Assembly (NCBI GenBank): GCA_012295275.1
Contig: CM022669.1
Coordinates: 3,191,494 to 3,255,493 of the forward strand
Length of the DNA stretch: 64,000 bases
Source of the DNA: Chrysomallon squamiferum
Taxonomy: Eukaryota; Mollusca; Gastropoda; Neomphalida; Peltospiridae
Direction of reading: 5' to 3'
The notes under the pieces were generated by a model. It saw nothing but the letters and a program-made list of their open reading frames with translations, had not been told where the DNA came from and searched no databases. Positions 37,101-46,883 of this stretch are shown one piece after another. The first letter of the stretch is position 1. Every line of letters begins with the position of its first letter. The position numbers and the translations under genes were made by a program.

Positions 37101-37508
37101 CAATAATTAACATTAAAATTTAGATTCAGTTACTGTACTTAATTCAAACTAATTTGGAGTATTCTTTTTTTCTTTTTAATAAATGCCTTGATTCTGAATA
37201 TTATTAGAATTTTAAACAAACCATCCTTTCCTCTGCATGGATTTGTTTTGCATTTTGGAGGTGGGTTTTTGCAACAAGTTCATCTGTTAGTTTTATTGTT
37301 AATTTTGTTAACGTCTATCAAATTGGGCTTCTATGCTATACTAAAGCTTTGGGCCTTGCTGTGTCTACATCCAGAGCTGACGACAATATAATATTTAATT
37401 TAAATCATAAATGATATTTTTTTAATAGTAATAACTTACATTCACATTTGATGATTTGGGGAATCGACAAGCAATTCCAGAAATATATGCTTTCACTTGA
37501 CCAGTCAT
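14409..37508 (-). CDS. Fatty-acid-synthase-derived protein: intact KS and TE, degenerate middle, no KR (36 exons)
   Basis: Thirty-six exons on the minus strand join to about 1,920-1,940 residues, against about 2,500 for animal FAS. The order follows FAS: ketosynthase (residues about 1-410), acyltransferase-like (410-900), dehydratase-like, enoylreductase-like, a carrier-like segment, a linker, then thioesterase. KS residues Cys158, His291, Lys324 and His329 align with FAS Cys161, His293, Lys326 and His331. The TE keeps GYSFGG, an LDGS Asp and a C-terminal GNHETF His. The AT, DH, ER and ACP active-site motifs are lost, and KR is not found. The start codon at 37508 opens directly into the KS fold (QVKAYISGIACRFPKSS) in good phase. 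All junctions agree in phase except 23243/22926. The function is unknown: KS and TE chemistry may survive, or the protein may be a non-catalytic FAS relative. It could also be counted with animal FAS-like polyketide synthases, but no normal chain-loading machinery is present. Confidence 0.85.
15986..16074 (-). pseudogene. Intronic partial copy of an ER exon of the same gene
   Basis: This intronic stretch repeats the start of the ER exon at 21162-21253, including its acceptor, with a 3-bp deletion and a few substitutions. The shared core runs from the acceptor CTTCAG/ACATGTCCACTG through GATGGTGGTGTGATAATT. It lies in the same orientation as the gene, within the intron between 15575 and 17048, about 5 kb downstream of its source. 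It is too short to be a full exon and has no matching donor, so it is a relic. Confidence 0.8.
16099..16413 (-). other. Unidentified 104-codon open frame in an FAS-like intron
   Basis: The frame begins MAGLRKVEYLLLFAVRV and ends VGYLLKRA-stop. It has normal amino-acid variety, several Cys residues and a basic/Gln-rich end (RFKHQLQQRVK). It sits directly next to the relic ER-exon copy and next to a TA array (16449-16474). I do not recognise a family. It may be a fragment of a mobile element or a duplicated exon from elsewhere that arrived together with the exon copy. Confidence 0.3.
18854..20528 (-). other. Carrier-protein-like segment lacking Ser, plus basic linker
   Basis: Exons in transcript order: 20528-20322, 19934-19726, 19374-19285 and 18943-18854. 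Where FAS has KR then ACP, the first exon reads LLHVLDKPGI followed by DVFTELSQSDVAALQKIQES. This can be aligned with an ACP helix pattern of the type LCHILGI...LADLGxDSLMGVEV. If so, the phosphopantetheine-bearing Ser position is Asp (SQSD, about residues 1438-1441). No Rossmann-fold KR sequence occurs between ER and this segment. The following exons form a Ser/Pro- and Lys/Arg-rich linker (KVKRKQQRKRNQG) into the thioesterase. The ACP alignment is weak and tentative. Confidence 0.45.
21022..22926 (-). other. Degenerate enoylreductase (ER) domain exons
   Basis: Exons in transcript order: 22926-22686, 22262-22110, 21814-21611 and 21236-21022. ER signatures remain: PFVLATYILLD (FAS PVVYxTAYYxL), ALADQLGC after the cofactor loop (FAS ALSLGC), CDICIKNSGADM (FAS VDLVLNSLAEE) and FGMNHFLRNISV (FAS LGMAIFLKNVTF). 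The NADPH loop, GSGGVGQAA in FAS, reads VVVLPPLDTVA, with no glycines. NADPH binding is therefore unlikely. The first exon has a phase conflict with its upstream neighbour. Confidence 0.75.
21331..21432. repeat. Imperfect (AC)n array in an FAS-like intron
   Basis: AC dinucleotides interrupted by AAAC and CC units fill about 100 bp just upstream (in transcript sense) of the ER exon ending at 21236. Both strands give open frames of repeated His/Thr or Cys/Val, which I reject as genes. Confidence 0.9.
23575..24157. mobile_element. Tigger/pogo-like non-autonomous element in an FAS-like intron
   Basis: The left end reads TACCTCGAGTTGTGAG. The right end, read on the minus strand, gives TACCTTGACTAGTGAG after ACTGTGG. 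Further in, both ends carry the characteristic 'GAGTTATGAG / GAGTTACAAG' and 'GGAACGAATTCAACTC' text. Ends of the CAGTGGTACCTTGG type with such inner sequence are typical of Tigger/pogo relatives in the mariner superfamily. The roughly 580-bp interior shows no intact transposase. It sits wholly within the intron between exons 24286-24388 and 23243-23436. Confidence 0.5.
25080..25231. mobile_element. Short foldback MITE with about 37-bp terminal inverted repeats
   Basis: The sequence ATCACATGAGATGTACT at 25100-25116 is found perfectly inverted at 25194-25210. The match continues outward, imperfectly, to TGTTTTTCTA at 25081 and its complement near 25230. The total span is about 150 bp with a short AT-rich centre containing a TATATA tract. 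No coding capacity. It lies in the intron between 24979 and 25595. Confidence 0.6.
26987..30784 (-). other. Degenerate malonyl/acetyl-transferase (AT) domain exons
   Basis: Exons in transcript order: 30784-30593, 30174-30032, 29765-29660, 29072-28890, 28448-28299, 27865-27754 and 27534-26987. The KS-AT linker and AT fold are recognisable: PPKLWLIL at the usual PLWFI strand, IASAYLTGCLSLAE after the nucleophile elbow, and LKKIIKSPKKLSPQFLSAS near the end. The nucleophile motif GHSLGE reads GCGLSE, so Ser is replaced by Gly577. The catalytic His of AFHS aligns with Tyr682. The last exon (548 bp) carries a Ser/Arg/Lys-rich insertion of over 100 residues in place of the final AT strands, before ELHLLGFDVNV re-enters the FAS AT-DH linker. 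Confidence 0.8.
31058..31112. repeat. (AAT)n microsatellite
   Basis: An uninterrupted AAT array within the FAS-like intron between 30784 and 31254. Similar AAT arrays lie at about 22930-22972 and 30904-30930. Confidence 0.9.
31254..37508 (-). other. Ketosynthase domain exons of the FAS-like gene (active-site residues present)
   Basis: Coding exons in transcript order: 37508-37440, 36811-36665, 36350-36176, 35633-35475, 35069-34925, 33843-33767, 33255-33140, 32601-32487 and 31481-31254. The nucleophile is in VDAACTSSF (Cys158; codon at 35551-35553). The first His is in EMHGSGTQ followed by IGD (His291), and the Lys/His pair is in GSVKSNMGHCEAAAG (Lys324, His329). The fold closes with NCYGFGGVNGHALL. 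EFWENLINGVDMLDD near the start and NMLSPTGDS are also typical of FAS-type KS. The residue spacing matches mammalian FAS to within two or three positions, so the domain looks condensation-competent. Confidence 0.9.
34246..34791. repeat. 45-bp tandem minisatellite in a KS intron
   Basis: About 12 copies of a 45-bp unit (beginning TCAGTGTACCATGTGTCAC) run head to tail in the intron between 33843 and 34925. Copies fall into ordered variants: AGCACCAAG first, then TGGACCGAG, then TGGACCAAG with CATTGGAAC, and later CCTTGTGTC. This points to stepwise amplification. Because 45 is divisible by three, several frames on both strands stay open for up to 224 codons; these are by-products of the repeat. 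Confidence 0.95.
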
Positions 37509-38190
37509 TTTGCTGCTGCTGTTTATGTTGTTGCTGTTACTTTAAAACATACTGCCATAGATTCTGAAACATCAATACATTAACTATTTATAATTTTTAA
37601 ATTACAATAATAAGAAAGAAAGAACATAAATTTGTTTCAAAAAAATGGAAAACAAAACATTAATACGACAGTATACCTGTTTCAGTTTACTTTAATAATG
37701 TTGGGAAATCCGAATACTGTTACAAATCATAGGAATCCCAGTCACGGAAACATTACCGTTTAAGAAAAGTAGTCATTGGTATCATTAGAAACAGCATTCG
37801 AGAGCTCACTTTAAGAGGCCATTATTATTATTATTATTACTTTAATTGTTATTATTATTAAAGTATTTGATAATCATGAGCAGAGCAAATGCCACCCCAG
37901 CTACATGGCCGCGCCTGAAATAGACAGTACTATTATAGTCATAGTTAACACGTTTTCTTTTCTGTTATTATCTTAAATAATTTTAACACTGAAAACACGA
38001 TAATAAATTATAACGCTCAAAATAGATAATCTTAGTAACTAAAAGACTAAATTATTATTGTATGTACCTGTTTTACATGAAAATTAAATGTAAACTCAAG
38101 AAAATTCAGTTCCAACTGAGAACAAAATGTCCGCAGTTGTCTGCCGGTTTCGAGGCTGACCCAGCACGTGCGATTTCCGATAACATAGTC
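37509..38190 (-). promoter_or_regulatory. 5' UTR exons and promoter-proximal region of the FAS-like gene
   Basis: The start-codon exon extends to an acceptor at 37563 (TTTCAG on the minus strand). A likely upstream non-coding exon has a donor AACAG/GTACAT at 38068/38067 and runs to about 38150-38190. The stretch around 38125-38205 is more GC-rich than its surroundings and contains a CACGTG E-box at 38165-38170. The E-box is a possible regulatory site by motif only; the transcription start is not known. Confidence 0.4.
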
Positions 38191-38199
38191 CGTGCAGAC

Positions 38200-38262
38200 T
38201 GAGTATATTTTTTGAATGCGCTTCAGTCCGATTTAGAAATATAATTTTTTCATAACTATTTA

Positions 38263-38311
<49 letters not shown>

Positions 38312-40326
38312 ATATGTTTCATATTTACAATATTCTTCTTCTTCCTCTGAATATTTGAACGATCAGTTATGGGCCTGGGTGGTCACTCTCCTAGTTTCCC
38401 TCCACCATATACTTATAGGAGATGCAGATTACAGTTATAATTAAAGCTTTAGCCCTGTGTCTTAAGACATAAAGAAACTATTATAATATGATATATTAAG
38501 ACCATAATTTTCTGAACGCATTGATGTCACTGGCCAGGAAATCATGCGATGCAAAATAAGTAAGTTACTTAATAAACATTGACTTTTAAATATTTTAAAT
38601 GTTCTAAAGGTTTTATTTTTTTATTTTTTTTTTTTTTTTTTTAGTATTAGATTCCTTTAAATGCCAAACGGAGCTTCAAAATATGTGAGTAGTTGAGATG
38701 AGCCAGGACCCCAAAAGGTTGATAACCACTGGTCTAACATGAAATGTAATGTTAAATTATATCCCTTTCTTTTTCTTCTTCTTCTTCTTTTTTTGACCAT
38801 TACAGCAAAGATTCTACGACATGGTTGCAAAAGTAAGCGTTTACTACCTGTGGGACGGTGCATAATTTTAACAGATCCCGATATTAGAAAGGAGTAAAAC
38901 ATGGAATGGTGCCATTGGTGTTGCTATTGTTTTTATTTCGCTTTATCGAGTAAAACTGAAACATATCATCACCAACATCGTTGTGCAACCTTGGTGTCCC
39001 ATTGTCGGGTGAAATCCACGGCATGTTACTACATCTTACTATCTTACGCTCTCCTCTGTCAGACGGTTTTTGTTCCAGTACTCATCCTGTTCATCACTAC
39101 ATCATCTCGAAGGTCTTCGTCTTGATCACTTCCCTTCATGATAATAAGAAAAAGAAAAAGAAGAATAGTAGTGGTAGTACTAGTAAAGATAACCACTGTA
39201 ATATTCGATATGATTTCCAGTGGTGAGGCGCGATGCCCATCAGTTTCTGCTGATATGCTCATCCGAAAATATTACAATTATGATGAATGCTGTTTTCAGT
39301 TGCTTCGCCGTAAAATAAATAGAACGTCAACAATGGATGTGACATGAATTGGTATGAGGTCAACAATGGACATAACGTCATTGCAATTAACTTAGGAGTA
39401 TGTTGATTTGTTGAAGAAAATACGACAACTTGCAGCCGAACATGAAAAAGATAGTGGCAATGGATTGAACATATGCTCCGTCAACGAACACCATCTATAA
39501 ACAGGCAAGCTGTGACAGGGAATCCATAAGAAAAAGAAAAGAAAAAAAAGAGAGAACGTGCAAGAAACGTGGAGAAGAAAGCTCCAAGTGTACATTGGTA
39601 CTTTGGACAACTCTGAAGAGCTCTTGTCAACGGCCTGTTTCCCACAGTGGATTATGGACACAGTTAAGCAAACTGTATTTGGATTTCTTATCGACTGATT
39701 TGTGCAGGAGATAGTTTTATGAAATCCAGTAGGTAGAGTGTAGGAAAAATGATTTTATTCTGTGGTTCCGAGTTCTTAACAGAGCATTTTTTAGAAAATG
39801 CATAAACGTATCTGGAATCTATTTTCAATCAAAGGTACCAGAATAATTTATACTGTAATTTGTGTTCTCATTTAAACATGACAGACGACGCTGATCTTAT
39901 AAACTAAGTGCACACCACTTTATAAATAGTACACTTTATAATAAGAAAAATAGAATACTACAGAAGTTATATATGTTTATATATATGTGGCGCTTGAATA
40001 TGTATATAATTTTGTGTATCTATATATCTAGGAATGTATACATATGCTTATATTTTATGTCTGCACGCATGAATATGTATTAGTATCTGATATGTATATC
40101 AAAACACATGCAGACATGCACAGCAATTGCAGTTACAAGAAGAAAAAGAATGAATAAAAGAGCGCGAAATAAAATAAATAAATAAATAAATTTATAATGT
40201 CGAAGAGAAGTAATGGCTAACGGTACTTTATTTATAAACTTTATGTCGATCATCGAAACACAATTTTTGTTTTTCTTCCTTGTATGTTACAACATCGATA
40301 AGGAAAAGTTCGTTTATTTATTTATT

Positions 40327-40389
<63 letters not shown>

Positions 40390-41195
40390 TATGTATTTAT
40401 TTATTTACTTACTTATTACTGTTTTTCCTTTTCTTCATTTATACATAACAATAATAAATAATAATGAAGGCTCGACTAAACGATAAACTGTTTTGTAGCT
40501 TCCTTTCACTCACTCGCTGTCATCTTGCTCGCTATAATTTAAGCAATATGACCTAGAAACAGACGAACCAAATAAAATGCAACAAGTGAATAACATACGC
40601 GGGTAAATATTTCATTATGCATACAAATAATTAATGAATTGTAATGGAAAATAAAATTATTTTAGCTAATTCTAATGCAACAGTAAAAGATAATTTTAAG
40701 CAATATGAGGGCATGCAATCTTACAGAAGTAAACATTCCCCATTATACAGCATTATCGTCGTCATCAGGAACACCTCCCTAGATTGCAGATGTCGGCATA
40801 GCAGTATCATGAGTATGTTTTTGTAATGATTTGCATAAACATCTTTGTCATGAGGTATAAACAACACGACTGTCCGTACATAAAGCTTTTTTATTGTTTG
40901 TAATTTCATGAACTGAATGCATCTCAAAATCTAAACAACAAAAGATAATCAAAAACTATTTATTAATTGAAGCTGAGCAATACAATTTATTATGTTTACA
41001 ATTAGGACACTGAATTAACAGATTAAACTGGAAAAACACACAAACAAACAATACAACACAACACAAAAACATCAGTTTAGATTAAGATAATTATGTATGT
41101 ATGTATATATGTATGTATGTGTATATATATGTGTGTGTAATATATATATATCTTGTATATGCATCAATTTTGTATAAGGCTGTTTAAATTCTGTT

Positions 41196-41251
<56 letters not shown>

Positions 41252-42450
41252 ATAATATAATATAATAAGCACACATTCAGTACATACACCAATACACCAG
41301 TATTTGTAAATCATCTATATGATGTTAAATATTAATTTATGTTTATTATTAATAACTTGCCTGTTTTATAATTAATGTTTTAAGTATTGGAGTATATATA
41401 TAAAAAAAAAATATATAAAAAATAAAAATATAAAAATTAATAGTAATAAAGTAAAATATAAAATATTAAAAATATTTTGTCCAACATTGGTAGTGATCCA
41501 CATTTTGTTATAGTATTACTGTTTTTTATTTTCATTACCGAAAATTGGCAAAACTGAATAAAACCATATTAAGATCTGAACTGATATATATATATATATT
41601 GAAAATATATAATTTATAGTCTGATAAATTTATGGCTGATATTAAGAGTTCTGGGCAAATTAGAACAAATGGTTTAAAAGGCAGAGAAAGAGTGTAAAAA
41701 GAGATTTCTAGTGTACCAAAATGGTTTGCAGCTTAAACCAACTTATTACTATCTATCTGTCTGGATGTATGTATGTGTGTGTGCATGTGTGTATGTATAT
41801 ATAGATCATGAAAAAAAAAAAAAATAAACAATATTACATTTCATTTTACAAAATATCCAAGAACTATTTATCTTCACATTTTCTGATGAAAAAATAAATG
41901 ATGCCAATTATTATTATTATTTTTTTTTAAAGGTATTTTTTAATGAAAATATATTATTTGAATATAAAATAAATGTGATAGATGTCACTTAAATTATGCA
42001 ATAAATGTAAGCTGAATTGATATTTCCTATTCATACATAGATTTACAAGTTTCTGCATATATTTAGCATAGATCAGTGTGGTCTGCCTGTTGTCTGTGTG
42101 TGTGTGTGTGCATGCATGCAGAATATTAACAGCTATGGTTAATTAATAATCCCTGTTCAACACACACATGCACACATATGTACATTTATAATGTGATATG
42201 ATTATAATTTTTATTTTTTTATTTTAGATCAGCAAAATAAGAAAAAAGATGCCAGATATTAAGATGCACATCTGCAGGTCATCCATATTTCTTGTAACTT
42301 TAATTATGCTTTGTTAACTTCATATCAAGAATGATGTACAGTTATCTTTTTTTTCAGATTCAAATGGGTTAACTTAAACCAATGAATTTAGCCTTTACTT
42401 CTCTTGCTGAAGGATGCAGAAATGTGAAAATGGAATGACTTAATTTTTTT
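38200..42450. other. Intergenic region between the FAS-like and zinc-finger genes
   Basis: Both flanking genes point away from this region. It contains ATT and ATTT arrays (about 38265-38310 and 40316-40389), TA arrays (about 41201-41247), a T run near 38620-38642, and a LINE remnant near 39415-39660. At about 38685-38735 a phrase resembling a hAT terminus (AAAAGGTTGATAACCACTGG) occurs. No intact gene is seen. Acceptor-like sites at 42358 (TTTTTTCAG) and 42453 (TTTTTTAG) probably belong to 5' UTR exons of the zinc-finger gene. Confidence 0.6.
39415..39660 (+). mobile_element. Remnant of a LINE reverse-transcriptase C-terminus
   Basis: On the plus strand, broken frames spell WQWIEHMLRQ followed by an Asn-Pro, then a Lys/Arg-rich run and TWRRKLQ, and later a Val-Asn-Gly-Leu-Phe-Pro phrase. 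The pattern W-x-W-I-G-H-x-L-R ... G-N-P-x-G-K-R-K-R-G-R-P ... T-W-R-R is the familiar C-terminal tail of many non-LTR retrotransposon polyproteins. Stops and frame changes show it is dead, and upstream RT motifs were not found. Confidence 0.5.
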
Positions 42451-42481
42451 AGATCAGAACAATTCCTCTGTGTTACTTGCA

Positions 42482-45193
42482 ATGGCGGATAAAAACAACA
42501 CTGCAACACGCCCCTCATATGATAGACGATCAAAACTGTTGTTTTTTGAAAAAATGTTTAATTGTCAAGAAATATATGCTAAACATTCAGCACAGAGTAA
42601 GAAAGAGAAAAACAAAAGATGTTTGTTAAGTAAAAAGATTAAATTACCTGCTGGGAAATTGTTAAAGAAAAGAAAAAAGCTTGAACTGCCTGTCAGAATA
42701 TATAATGTTAAAAATAAGTCAGACTCTATTAACAGTGGAAGTATCTCATGTGCTGAAAATGGTTTTGTCTCAACTTACAAAACTGAACACATTACAGAAG
42801 CTACTGATGATGCTGTAATCAGTATTTTAGATGGAAATGGTAACAATTTACCCCCAAATAAAATAACTTCATCAGGTGAAATTATTGTTTCAAAGTCTAA
42901 AGACAACACAGATGAAACTATAGATGTTGCTCAGAATGAGAATAACAAAGCTGCACTGGGTGGCCCTGACGCATCATCAGGTGGCCTTCATAATAACAAA
43001 GTTCTGGAAAATGATTTATCTGGATTTTCTGGTAAACAAGAACAAAACAATAAGGGAGTTACAGTATTTGCTTACAAATGTCAAAAATGCCAAAAAGGTT
43101 TTGCAGCATTTAACCTTCTGCAAGACCACAGTCCTACTGAGTGTTCAAAATTTAGAAAAACGAAACAAAAGTCCAAACCACGTGACAAAAAACAGTCTTT
43201 AAGTATACTGTTTTCTTGTCATGTTTGCAGTAGAACATTTGTCAAATCAAAATCACTTGTCAGACATTATAACAAACATTTCTCACCACGGGATGCTTGT
43301 ATTTTACCTAATAGGTTAGTTAAAACAACTCATGAGGACCAGAGCACGTCACATTTTGTACAGCAGACTGTTTTATCAAACCATGAACCATTTGATATTG
43401 ACTCCAGTTCAGAAAATCGTCATTTTATCTGTCGTGTTTGTGATAAACATTTTGCAGAACAGATGTCATTTCTAAACCACTTCAGAAGCCATCATTACAA
43501 GACTTCACAATCTGCCACCTCTGGCAATGACCTGCATGATAAAATTAGTCAGGCTGATCAAACCATAAACATGCGTGACAAAAGTGAAGTCATGAATCCT
43601 GAAGAGTATTTTATTTCATCCAGTGATTTCCAAAACAATCAGTTAAATAGTCAAAAAGAGGTTGAAGGAAGCTTGAAAGAATTGGAGAAAAAGTCAAATA
43701 ATGCTGCTGGTTCTTCACATTCAAAGACAAAGAGGAATGATATGAATGTTAACAGAGAACCTCTTGAATATTCTCAACTTAGTGTGAAGTTAAAAACAGG
43801 AGATAATGAAGACTGTGAGAATTCGAGAATTAGTATTAAAATAGGAGGATTCGAAATAGAAATTGATCATCCTGCAGATGATGTTAATGGGGAAAAAATG
43901 GCAAAAAATGATACAAGTGAAAATAAATTTATTTGTAAAGTTTGTTGCAAATCATTTTCTAACTGCATCCAATTAACACGTCATAATACAATCCATAAAA
44001 TTATACCAGAAAGAAAAAACACAGAATCTCATCTTGACAAGGACTTGAATGAAAAAACAAAACCATATTCATGTCCCGAATGTAGAAAATCATTTTCAAC
44101 AGTGTTAAGATTTCGGTACCATATTAAAACACATGGTAAAATGTCTTACTGTGCTACTTGTGGAATTCTTGTAAGTTCATTAGAAAATTTAATGTGTCAC
44201 ATAAAGGAGCATAAAAAGAAAGAAAACAGCTGCAAGAGTTCAGAATTAAAAAATGAGACAAAAATTGACGGAAATAAATGTAAAATCTGTTTGATCTGCT
44301 CTAAAAGCTTCATTTCAGCATATGGTTTCAAACAACATATGGCCCGTCATGGTTTCAAAAAATATTGTCCAAGATTGAGTAAAACAAAAACAAAGAAAGT
44401 AAAAAAGTTAAGTTCAAAGTATGTTGCTTCTAAACAAAATGAATCAAAAGATGTTAAAAGAGAAAATGACATATCTGTACATTCAGCAAATTCTGATTTA
44501 GAAGAAAATGAAAATGAATTTAATCCCATCTCAGTTAGAAATAGTTGCAATGCTGACAAAACTGATTTTACTCACACCATTAATAGTCCATGTGATGATG
44601 ATGCAGACTATAATTTAGATGATTCAGACATACAGACGTCACTTGTAATTTCTAACACTTTCAGTTTAACTAAGGACAATTCTGAAAATGTTGATATTCT
44701 TACTCGATTGGAATGTCAGTTGGCCATAGAACAAGAGGAACACTTTAGTAAACAAGTTCCAGAATCTTCCTTGACAAATCTACACAACGGCATGACAAAA
44801 GATGACATTTTTATTAAACCAGTGAAACAAGTAACTGATGTTTCTGTATTGAATGAACAAGACAAGAGGACTGATTGTGAAACTGATTCGTCACTGAATG
44901 CTACTTCAGACTCTGACAGCTGTTTCAGAAAAGATGAACTTTCAGAAAACCAGGCAGGACAGTTAACTCATCTTTGTCTTGTAGATAAACAGGAGATGAA
45001 GACGGACAATAACAGTGATATAACTGATGTTAAAATCAGTTTTCCTCAACTTGGAGAACATGGCAGACCTACTGGACAGTCCAGTGTCAAAATGGATTCA
45101 GATATTGTTTGTGAGATCTGTTCAAAAATTATGCCAACATTGGCCTTCAAACGCATTCATCTTTTATTGCATAAAAAAGTAGTTAAAAAGTAA
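42482..45193 (+). CDS. C2H2 zinc-finger protein, 903 residues, single coding exon
   Basis: One uninterrupted frame encodes 903 residues. The start is the ATG at 42482 in a good context (GCAATGG); the frame stays open a few codons upstream, but without another ATG. Eight finger-like units are spread out, with first Cys at about residues 200, 246, 317, 485, 531, 557, 603 and 877. The clearest are FSCHVCSRTF...H3-H, FICRVCDKHF, FICKVCCKSF, YSCPECRKSF and CLICSKSF. Finger 1 and the last finger are irregular. Long acidic, Ser/Asn-rich spacers separate the clusters, and KLLKKRKK near residue 60 could be a nuclear signal. No KRAB, SCAN, BTB or ZAD domain is visible. Likely a nuclear DNA- or RNA-binding regulator of unknown target; no named orthologue recognised. 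Confidence 0.85.
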   Translation: MADKNNTATRPSYDRRSKLLFFEKMFNCQEIYAKHSAQSKKEKNKRCLLSKKIKLPAGKLLKKRKKLELPVRIYNVKNKSDSINSGSISCAENGFVSTYKTEHITEATDDAVISILDGNGNNLPPNKITSSGEIIVSKSKDNTDETIDVAQNENNKAALGGPDASSGGLHNNKVLENDLSGFSGKQEQNNKGVTVFAYKCQKCQKGFAAFNLLQDHSPTECSKFRKTKQKSKPRDKKQSLSILFSCHVCSRTFVKSKSLVRHYNKHFSPRDACILPNRLVKTTHEDQSTSHFVQQTVLSNHEPFDIDSSSENRHFICRVCDKHFAEQMSFLNHFRSHHYKTSQSATSGNDLHDKISQADQTINMRDKSEVMNPEEYFISSSDFQNNQLNSQKEVEGSLKELEKKSNNAAGSSHSKTKRNDMNVNREPLEYSQLSVKLKTGDNEDCENSRISIKIGGFEIEIDHPADDVNGEKMAKNDTSENKFICKVCCKSFSNCIQLTRHNTIHKIIPERKNTESHLDKDLNEKTKPYSCPECRKSFSTVLRFRYHIKTHGKMSYCATCGILVSSLENLMCHIKEHKKKENSCKSSELKNETKIDGNKCKICLICSKSFISAYGFKQHMARHGFKKYCPRLSKTKTKKVKKLSSKYVASKQNESKDVKRENDISVHSANSDLEENENEFNPISVRNSCNADKTDFTHTINSPCDDDADYNLDDSDIQTSLVISNTFSLTKDNSENVDILTRLECQLAIEQEEHFSKQVPESSLTNLHNGMTKDDIFIKPVKQVTDVSVLNEQDKRTDCETDSSLNATSDSDSCFRKDELSENQAGQLTHLCLVDKQEMKTDNNSDITDVKISFPQLGEHGRPTGQSSVKMDSDIVCEICSKIMPTLAFKRIHLLLHKKVVKK

Positions 45194-45572
45194 ATAAATT
45201 ATTTTAAAATGCTTCAGTTTAATATTGTATTATACACCAGATTATTTCATGACATTTTATAAATAAAAAATCACTATGTACAATATTTTTATTTCATTTT
45301 ATTTTATTAATGTTTTATTTATTTATTTATTTATTTATTCTACAAAGAAAGAAAAAAGATTGAATTTCCATTATTTAATTCTATATTCCTTTTGGAAGTG
45401 TTTTATTAAAATGTGTGTATATATGTATGTATATATATGTATAAAAATATACACAAACACACACATATATATGGTTAATGTCATGGTGCTATAAAAATAT
45501 ATAGATCATGCATCATTGTTATCTGTTTAAAGTATATTAATTTTGATTTTTACAAGATAAAAGGAGCAAATA

Positions 45573-46000
45573 TTGGATTAAGATGTTGTTTGTGAGATTT
45601 GTTCAAACGTACCAACATTGGCCTTCAAACACATTCATCCTTTATTGCATAAAAAAAATCCACTGGAATTTAAAACTAAAATATAGTGATTGCTTCAGTT
45701 TAATATTGTCATGGACAATACATTTTTTCATTACATTTTATGAATACAAAATCACCATGTACAATATTTTTATTTTCTCAACATTTTTTAAATTTGTTTT
45801 ACTCTTTTATTTTTAAAAAAGATTGAAAAAAATAACAGATGGATTTTTTTCATTGTTTAATTCCTTTTGGAACTATTTTATTAAATCTTGTCAGTGTAAA
45901 GATACAGAGATCTTATGTAGATATTTTATTTTTATGTAATATAATTATATATACATAATACCATGCTGTAAAAATATAGATCATGCAGTCTCATTATTAG
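45573..46000 (+). pseudogene. Tandem copy of the zinc-finger gene's 3' end
   Basis: This stretch repeats 45094-45526, which covers the last finger, the stop and the 3' UTR of the zinc-finger gene. Shared landmarks in order are GTTTGTGAGAT, CCAACATTGGCCTTCAAAC, TTTATTGCATAAAAAA, TGCTTCAGTTTAATATTGT, ATGTACAATATTTTTATTT, CCTTTTGGAA and ATAGATCATGCA. The copy has a 3-bp loss and other changes that break the finger, has no upstream gene body, and is called a non-coding relic. Confidence 0.85.
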
Positions 46001-46883
46001 TCAAAATGAAATGTACAAATATTATTTTATCATTTATTTTTATATTTTAAATCTTAACAGGTTAAACTTTGTATAAATTGAAATGGTTTTATTGTGCAAT
46101 CACTCAGGAATTTGATCAGAATATGTTTTTAAAATAATTTATTAAACAATGTGAACAAATTTCTATTAGCTTCAACAATCATAATATATGCATTATTAAT
46201 ACATCTTAGTCATTAAAGAAACTATGAAAGTTATTAAATATTTACTGAAAACCAAGCCTGTTGTTTGTTTGTTTAATCATCATCTTAAAAATATTATCCA
46301 TCATTTGAAAACAATGTAGAGGTTTGACTAGTTGAATCACTGTCTTAACATAAAGCCAAGATAAAATTATTTAAAAACAAAGCAGTGGTCATGCAGTTTT
46401 TCCCTCATTCTTTCTGTGCTTAGCTGAGCACACAAGAAGTGGCTGTAATTCAGTGGTGGAACTAAATGTTACTTGATCCAGAATTGATGCATAATTATAT
46501 CCAATTTTAATCACATACCATTAACAGCTGTTTTATTCTATGGATGTGAAGATTCATACCAAAGCTAACTGTTAAGAATAACTCACGGAATGTAAAAGTG
46601 AATTTACTTTGTCGTATCATCATTACCAGGGCTGTAACTTGGATTACTTGTGTTACATAGACAATACATTGGCTAGATTTTGTTTTATGTTAATGAGTAG
46701 TTGTGTCAAATAATTTTGAATTAATACTTGTAGGAGGAAAGGTGCAGTCGCCATTTCTAATTCTTATTAACACAGAATATGACAGATATTAACTTTACTA
46801 GTACTACTACTATTCTTATTATTATTACTGTTTTATTTTCATTCAAAGGTAAGTTAATTACAGAATTATTACACAGAGAAATG

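Noticed and set aside
14409-37508. Calling this gene an active fatty acid or polyketide synthase
   Set aside because: AT, DH, ER and carrier active-site residues are missing and KR is not found, so a complete synthase in cis is not supported by the sequence.
45583-45816. Second zinc-finger gene downstream of the first
   Set aside because: It is a partial duplicate of the 3' end with a broken finger and no gene body.
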